Shown here: in pieces, positions 60,176 through 64,000 of the stretch | How positions within the stretch are numbered: the stretch's first letter is position 1 | Layout: every line of letters begins with the position of its first letter | Assembly (NCBI RefSeq): GCF_015355625.1 | Contig: NZ_JACLAF010000002.1 | Location: forward strand, 62,001-126,000 | Length of the DNA stretch: 64,000 nt | Direction: 5' to 3' | From: Tamlana sp. I1 | GTDB lineage: Bacteria > Bacteroidota > Bacteroidia > Flavobacteriales > Flavobacteriaceae | The notes under the pieces: model-generated | What the model was told of the DNA's origin: nothing | Seen by the model: only the letters and a program-made list of their open reading frames with translations | Database searches by the model: none | Program-made: the position numbers and the translations under genes

Positions 60176-61870
60176 TTAATAACCTTCATTTTGCTTATAA
60201 AGCCCTTGACTAAAATTTATTTGTGCCAGTGGAATTGGAAGAAACTCTTCAATTCCATGGTCAAATCCGGCATCTAAATAATAACCACGTTTTATTTTCT
60301 CTTGTGAATAGAAGTTATTCATTGTTTCTGCTGCAACTCCCCAGCGCACCAAATCGAAAAAACGAGAACCTTCCATAGCAAACTCTAGTCTACGTTCCCA
60401 ACGTAAAGCCTTTCTAGCAAAATCTTGAGTCCAGTTACAGTTCACACCATTTTCGTACTCTTTAATAAAATTATTTGAGGTATATGCCTTAGTTAAAGTT
60501 GTACTTTCTGCCGCTCTGGCTCTTATTTCATTAATTAATGGTAAGGCTTCATTTTGACGCCCTAATTCAATTAAAGCCTCGGCTTTCATAAGAATGACAT
60601 CTGCATATCTAATAACTATTCTATTTTTAGAATTTCCATAAAACGGGTCAATATTTACAAAACATGAACAATCGGGTTGTACATTTTCCTTTAGAGAAGC
60701 ATAATATCCATAGGTACCAGGAGATCTATTCCAATTTTCCTCATAAATATAATCTGGGTGATACTTAAATGGTAAACCTGGAATGGCAACTGTATGATAT
60801 AATCTTGGATCTACATCATAATTATTTAATTGATTATAATCTAAATCTTGGTCATTAAAATTATCAAACATTGGCAACCCTGAAGTAGTCGTTTTAAATG
60901 CATTTACTAAGTTTTGGCTGGGTTTATGAAAATCACAACAACCTAAACCTTGTGGTACAGATAAAACATCTCCAAAATTTAAACGCCCATAAAGCGTCCC
61001 ATCGTCGTTAGAATATTGAATAGAAAATATGGATTCCTGTCCATTTTCATAACTACCAGATAAAAAATTAAAAGCGAAATCTGGTTCTAAAGAATAAATT
61101 CCCACAACTTGATCTACTGCATCTAAAACATCTTGTAGTCTTTGCTGATTGATATTGATAACATTATAGTTAGCATCTTGTTCATAGGCCTGATATAATC
61201 TAGTCTTAGCCAAATAAGCATAAGCCGCGTATTTATTCGCTCTACCTATTTCAGGTTGTTTAGCTGGTGTATTATCTGCTGCAAATTGAAAATCAGAGGC
61301 AATAGCTTCCCAAAGTTCATCATCTGATAGATCACGATTTGAAATAAGGTTATAATCATCTGGTTTCGTTTCATCTGTTACATACGGCACATACTTAAAC
61401 AACTCTTTAAGCATAAAATAATAGTGTCCTCTAATAAAATGCATTTCACCTAATCTAATTTGCTTCAATTTAAATTCCTCTTCTGTAAGTTGATTTAAAG
61501 CATTTATAGCCTTATTTGCTCTTGCGATACCCACATAGCAGTTGTACCACAACCTATCTAACTCTCCAAAATCAGAGCGAATATTATTTGATATTTCGAA
61601 AAAATGGAATGCCTGTATATCGTTAGTTCCGCTACCTCCCTTATACGCATCATCTGAACGAACATTTCCGTAAGGCCACAAGCTAAATGGAGTATCATAA
61701 TGATCGTTTCCTAATGAAGAATAAGCAGCTGTTATAAAACCTTCAATATTTTCAGGCTTTGCTAATTCTTCTTCACTTAATACACCTTTAGGATCGTTAT
61801 CTAAAAAGTCTTCACAGCCAAGGGTAGTCAACATTAGAAAGCACCCTATTATATATATAATATTTTTCAT
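60176..61870 (-). CDS. SusD-like lipoprotein, fructan locus
   Basis: The 564-residue lid protein has lipobox 'LTTLGC' (about 14-19) and 'EDFLDNDPKGVLSEEELAKPENIEGF' as the classic SusD N-terminus, 'GEMHFIRGHYYFMLKELFKYVPY' near 130, 'RIVIRYADVILMKAEALIELGR' near 425, and 'RKALRWERRLEFAMEGSRFFDLVRWG' near 488. It lies 18 bases after the SusC stop codon. Confidence 0.96.
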   Translation of the reverse strand: MKNIIYIIGCFLMLTTLGCEDFLDNDPKGVLSEEELAKPENIEGFITAAYSSLGNDHYDTPFSLWPYGNVRSDDAYKGGSGTNDIQAFHFFEISNNIRSDFGELDRLWYNCYVGIARANKAINALNQLTEEEFKLKQIRLGEMHFIRGHYYFMLKELFKYVPYVTDETKPDDYNLISNRDLSDDELWEAIASDFQFAADNTPAKQPEIGRANKYAAYAYLAKTRLYQAYEQDANYNVININQQRLQDVLDAVDQVVGIYSLEPDFAFNFLSGSYENGQESIFSIQYSNDDGTLYGRLNFGDVLSVPQGLGCCDFHKPSQNLVNAFKTTTSGLPMFDNFNDQDLDYNQLNNYDVDPRLYHTVAIPGLPFKYHPDYIYEENWNRSPGTYGYYASLKENVQPDCSCFVNIDPFYGNSKNRIVIRYADVILMKAEALIELGRQNEALPLINEIRARAAESTTLTKAYTSNNFIKEYENGVNCNWTQDFARKALRWERRLEFAMEGSRFFDLVRWGVAAETMNNFYSQEKIKRGYYLDAGFDHGIEEFLPIPLAQINFSQGLYKQNEGY

Positions 61871-61888
61871 GATTATTTGTTTTATTAA

Positions 61889-64000
61889 TTACAGCGTTAA
61901 ATTTAAACCTATGGAAAAAGTTATTGGTATTGGATACCCAAACCCAGGGTTTTCAGGATCAACACCTGTAAAACTAGGAGATGAAATAGTCCATAAGTTT
62001 TGTCCATTCACGTACATTCTTAGTTTAGTTATACTATATTTTTCTATGATATCTTGAGGTATTGAATAGCCCAATTGAAGAACTCTTAACTTTAAATATC
62101 TACCGTTCTCGACGTAATAAGTAGAAAAACGAGATTCCGCATTACTATCAACAGTTGTTAGAGCTGGAATATTTGAATTAGGATTGTCAACTGACCAAGC
62201 ATTTAAAAGTCTTGCACCTTTATTTGATCCAACATCGTCTACACTCCAAAAATCTGTTTGATATTTAGTTTGATTAATGACATCTACATCTCCTACCCCT
62301 TGCCAAAATGTAGTTAAATCAAAGTTTTTATATTCGAGAGACAAATTAAATCCATAGGATATGCCCGGATTTGGATTTCCTATCCAAGTTCTATCTTTAT
62401 CATCTATTATCCCGTCCTCATTTAAATCTTTATATCTAATTCTCCCCAGGTCCTTACCGGGCTGAATTGCGGAGTTTTCAACCTCATTTTTTGTTCTAAA
62501 TAATCCATCTGCAACGTAACCATACATAGAATTTATTGGCCTTCCAAGGATGTTATCTTCTAAGCCATCACCTCCATAATTATTCTTTACCTCATCTGGT
62601 AGCTGAGTAATTTTATTCCTATTTGCTGCAATATTTCCGGAGATTTCATATTTAAGTCCAAAACTAGTTGTGTTTTTATATTGTAGACCAATTTCCAAAC
62701 CTTCGTTTTCCATTGAAGCCCCATTTACCCATCTTTCACCTCCTTCTCCAATTACTCCTAAATAAGGAGGCAACACTAGTATATCTTCTGTTTCTTTTTT
62801 ATAGATATCAATGCTTCCTGTTAGAGCTTGGTTAAAAAACCCAAAATCAATTCCTAAATTAGTTTGCGTTGTAGTTTCCCATTTTAAATCATCATTCCCA
62901 GTTTGTATGGCAATGAATCCTGAATTAAGCAGTCCATTTTTGGCCCCTGCTAAATCATAAGCTGTACCATAAGATGTATTCCATGTAGGATCTCCTCCCG
63001 CATAACTAGCTAAATAAAGCGAGTAAATTGCTTCATTACTTATTTCCTGATTTCCGGTTTGTCCCCAACCCGCTCTAAGTTTTAAATCTGAGAAAAAGCT
63101 CAAGTGTTCTTCTGCAAAAGCTTCTTTACTTATCCTCCAACCTCCAGAAAAAGCTGGAAAAGTTCCAAATCGATTATTTTTCCCAAAACGAGAAGAACCG
63201 TCATGTCTTAAAGTTGCTGAAAACAAGTATCTATTATCAAAATCATATGTTAACTTTCCAAAATAAGAAAGCAAACTATAAGATGTTGCTGAACCGCCAT
63301 TATAAGCTTCTCCAGTACCAGCATCAGGATACATATAGTTTGGATCTTCCAACAAAAAATCTTCTTTTCTTAACCACGTATTTTCAAAGCTTTCTTGATA
63401 CATTTCAGTACCAGCCAACATATTAATATGATGTTTATTAAGGCTTAAATCATATTGAACTGTATTAGTCCAAGTCCATTTAGTATTAGTAGACTCATCA
63501 ATATTTACAGCGTTTTGATCATTTTCTAAATAACCTGATTTATAACTTCGCTGTAGGGTTCGTTTATAATAATCACTAAAATCAATTCCAAAACTAGTTT
63601 TGAATTTTAAGTTTTTAATCAATTCTAGCTCAGTATAAACATTACCGAATAAACGCATATATTTATACCCATTATCTTTATTATATTCTAAAACTCTAAC
63701 GGGGTTTTGGCGATCGTTCATCCCTCCAACAGGACCTCCCCAACCTAAACCATCTACTGTTCGTACCGGAATAATTGGCAATGCCCTTAATGCAGGATCT
63801 AAAACTCCAGGATCAACAACTTCATTAGTTCTATTTAAAGTAAAATTCTCTCCTACAACTAACTTTCCATCAAAAAATTTATATGAAGAATTAATTCGAG
63901 CTGACAAACGTTTAAATTCCGTAGTTTTAACAATTCCTTGATTATCATAATAACCTAAAGAAAACATATAAGTTCCTTTTTCCGATCCACTAGACATGGA
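61889..64000 (-). CDS. SusC-like TonB-dependent transporter, fructan locus, N-terminal part outside the window
   Basis: The frame is open to the window end, so only the C-terminal ~704 residues (the outer-membrane barrel) are present; signal peptide, regulatory domain, TonB box and plug lie beyond 64000. Typical SusC barrel stretches are seen ('RYLFSATLRHDGSSRFGKNNRFGTFPAFSGGWRI' features, 'LKLRAGWGQTGNQEI', 'WETTTQTNLGIDFGFF', 'GRIRYKDLNEDGIIDDKDRTWIGNPNPGISYG' features), ending 'ITFSIGLNLTL'. It should be the first structural gene of the fructan operon; its promoter and any regulator are outside the window. Confidence 0.95.
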   Translation of the reverse strand, partial: SMSSGSEKGTYMFSLGYYDNQGIVKTTEFKRLSARINSSYKFFDGKLVVGENFTLNRTNEVVDPGVLDPALRALPIIPVRTVDGLGWGGPVGGMNDRQNPVRVLEYNKDNGYKYMRLFGNVYTELELIKNLKFKTSFGIDFSDYYKRTLQRSYKSGYLENDQNAVNIDESTNTKWTWTNTVQYDLSLNKHHINMLAGTEMYQESFENTWLRKEDFLLEDPNYMYPDAGTGEAYNGGSATSYSLLSYFGKLTYDFDNRYLFSATLRHDGSSRFGKNNRFGTFPAFSGGWRISKEAFAEEHLSFFSDLKLRAGWGQTGNQEISNEAIYSLYLASYAGGDPTWNTSYGTAYDLAGAKNGLLNSGFIAIQTGNDDLKWETTTQTNLGIDFGFFNQALTGSIDIYKKETEDILVLPPYLGVIGEGGERWVNGASMENEGLEIGLQYKNTTSFGLKYEISGNIAANRNKITQLPDEVKNNYGGDGLEDNILGRPINSMYGYVADGLFRTKNEVENSAIQPGKDLGRIRYKDLNEDGIIDDKDRTWIGNPNPGISYGFNLSLEYKNFDLTTFWQGVGDVDVINQTKYQTDFWSVDDVGSNKGARLLNAWSVDNPNSNIPALTTVDSNAESRFSTYYVENGRYLKLRVLQLGYSIPQDIIEKYSITKLRMYVNGQNLWTISSPSFTGVDPENPGFGYPIPITFSIGLNLTL

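Overview
The window is AT-rich DNA from a member of the Bacteroidota, most likely a marine flavobacterium of the family Flavobacteriaceae. The signs are SusC/SusD pairs, TAnnTTTG-type -7 promoter elements, almost no Shine-Dalgarno sequences, many SPII lipoproteins and four proteins with type IX secretion (T9SS) C-terminal sorting domains. I see no insertion sequence, prophage or CRISPR array.

Layout. (1) 1-4.0 kb: housekeeping genes, with der and era GTPases, a small membrane protein and an FKBP-type lipoprotein prolyl isomerase. (2) 4.17-5.27 kb: no protein gene, but a tandem array of two complete and one partial ~460-bp units. On the minus strand each unit looks like a complete small-RNA gene: a Crp/Fnr-like palindrome centred about 41.5 bp before the predicted start, a CAnnTTTG -7 element, a ~91-nt transcript and a hairpin-plus-T9 terminator. 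(3) 5.3-47.7 kb: a large pectin utilisation locus. It holds two PL1 and two PL10 pectate lyases, three CE8 pectin methylesterase domains, a CE12 acetylesterase, GH28, GH105 and GH43 hydrolases, an alpha/beta esterase, DUF4861 and DUF4957/DUF5123 proteins, two SusCD pairs, a LacI-type regulator and a cytoplasmic uronate operon (kduI-kduD-uxaC-exuT-like-uxaB-uxaA). (4) 48.2-54.8 kb: unrelated genes, namely outer-membrane and lipoproteins, an octaheme cytochrome with TPRs, a DUF481 protein, an LRR protein, a CPXCG protein and an initiator tRNA. (5) 54.9-64.0 kb: a fructan-type locus on the minus strand (SusC cut by the window end, SusD, DUF4960 lipoprotein, GH32, fructokinase, T9SS-secreted DUF4960-like protein).

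How the pectin genes fit together. Secreted or surface esterases remove methyl and acetyl groups, and lyases and GH28 cut the polygalacturonate. SusCD imports oligomers, GH28 and GH105 finish them in the periplasm, and the MFS transporter takes uronates into the cytoplasm. UxaC-UxaB-UxaA handle saturated galacturonate and KduI-KduD handle the unsaturated product. Both branches end at 2-keto-3-deoxygluconate, whose kinase and aldolase are not in this window. Ten copies of the palindrome TGTAATCGATTACA or close variants lie in front of nine pectin-locus transcription units, including lacI itself, nearly always directly after the -7 element. This points to one LacI-family repressor controlling the regulon. 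None was seen in the fructan locus.

Most notable items: the tandem small-RNA array; the fixed operator/-7 geometry; a PL1 lyase and a CE8 esterase separated only by a -1 frame change at a run of ten A's, with no ATG or signal peptide for the esterase; a 25-codon ORF overlapping the lacI start; and a small T9SS-secreted protein with no recognisable catalytic domain behind a double operator.
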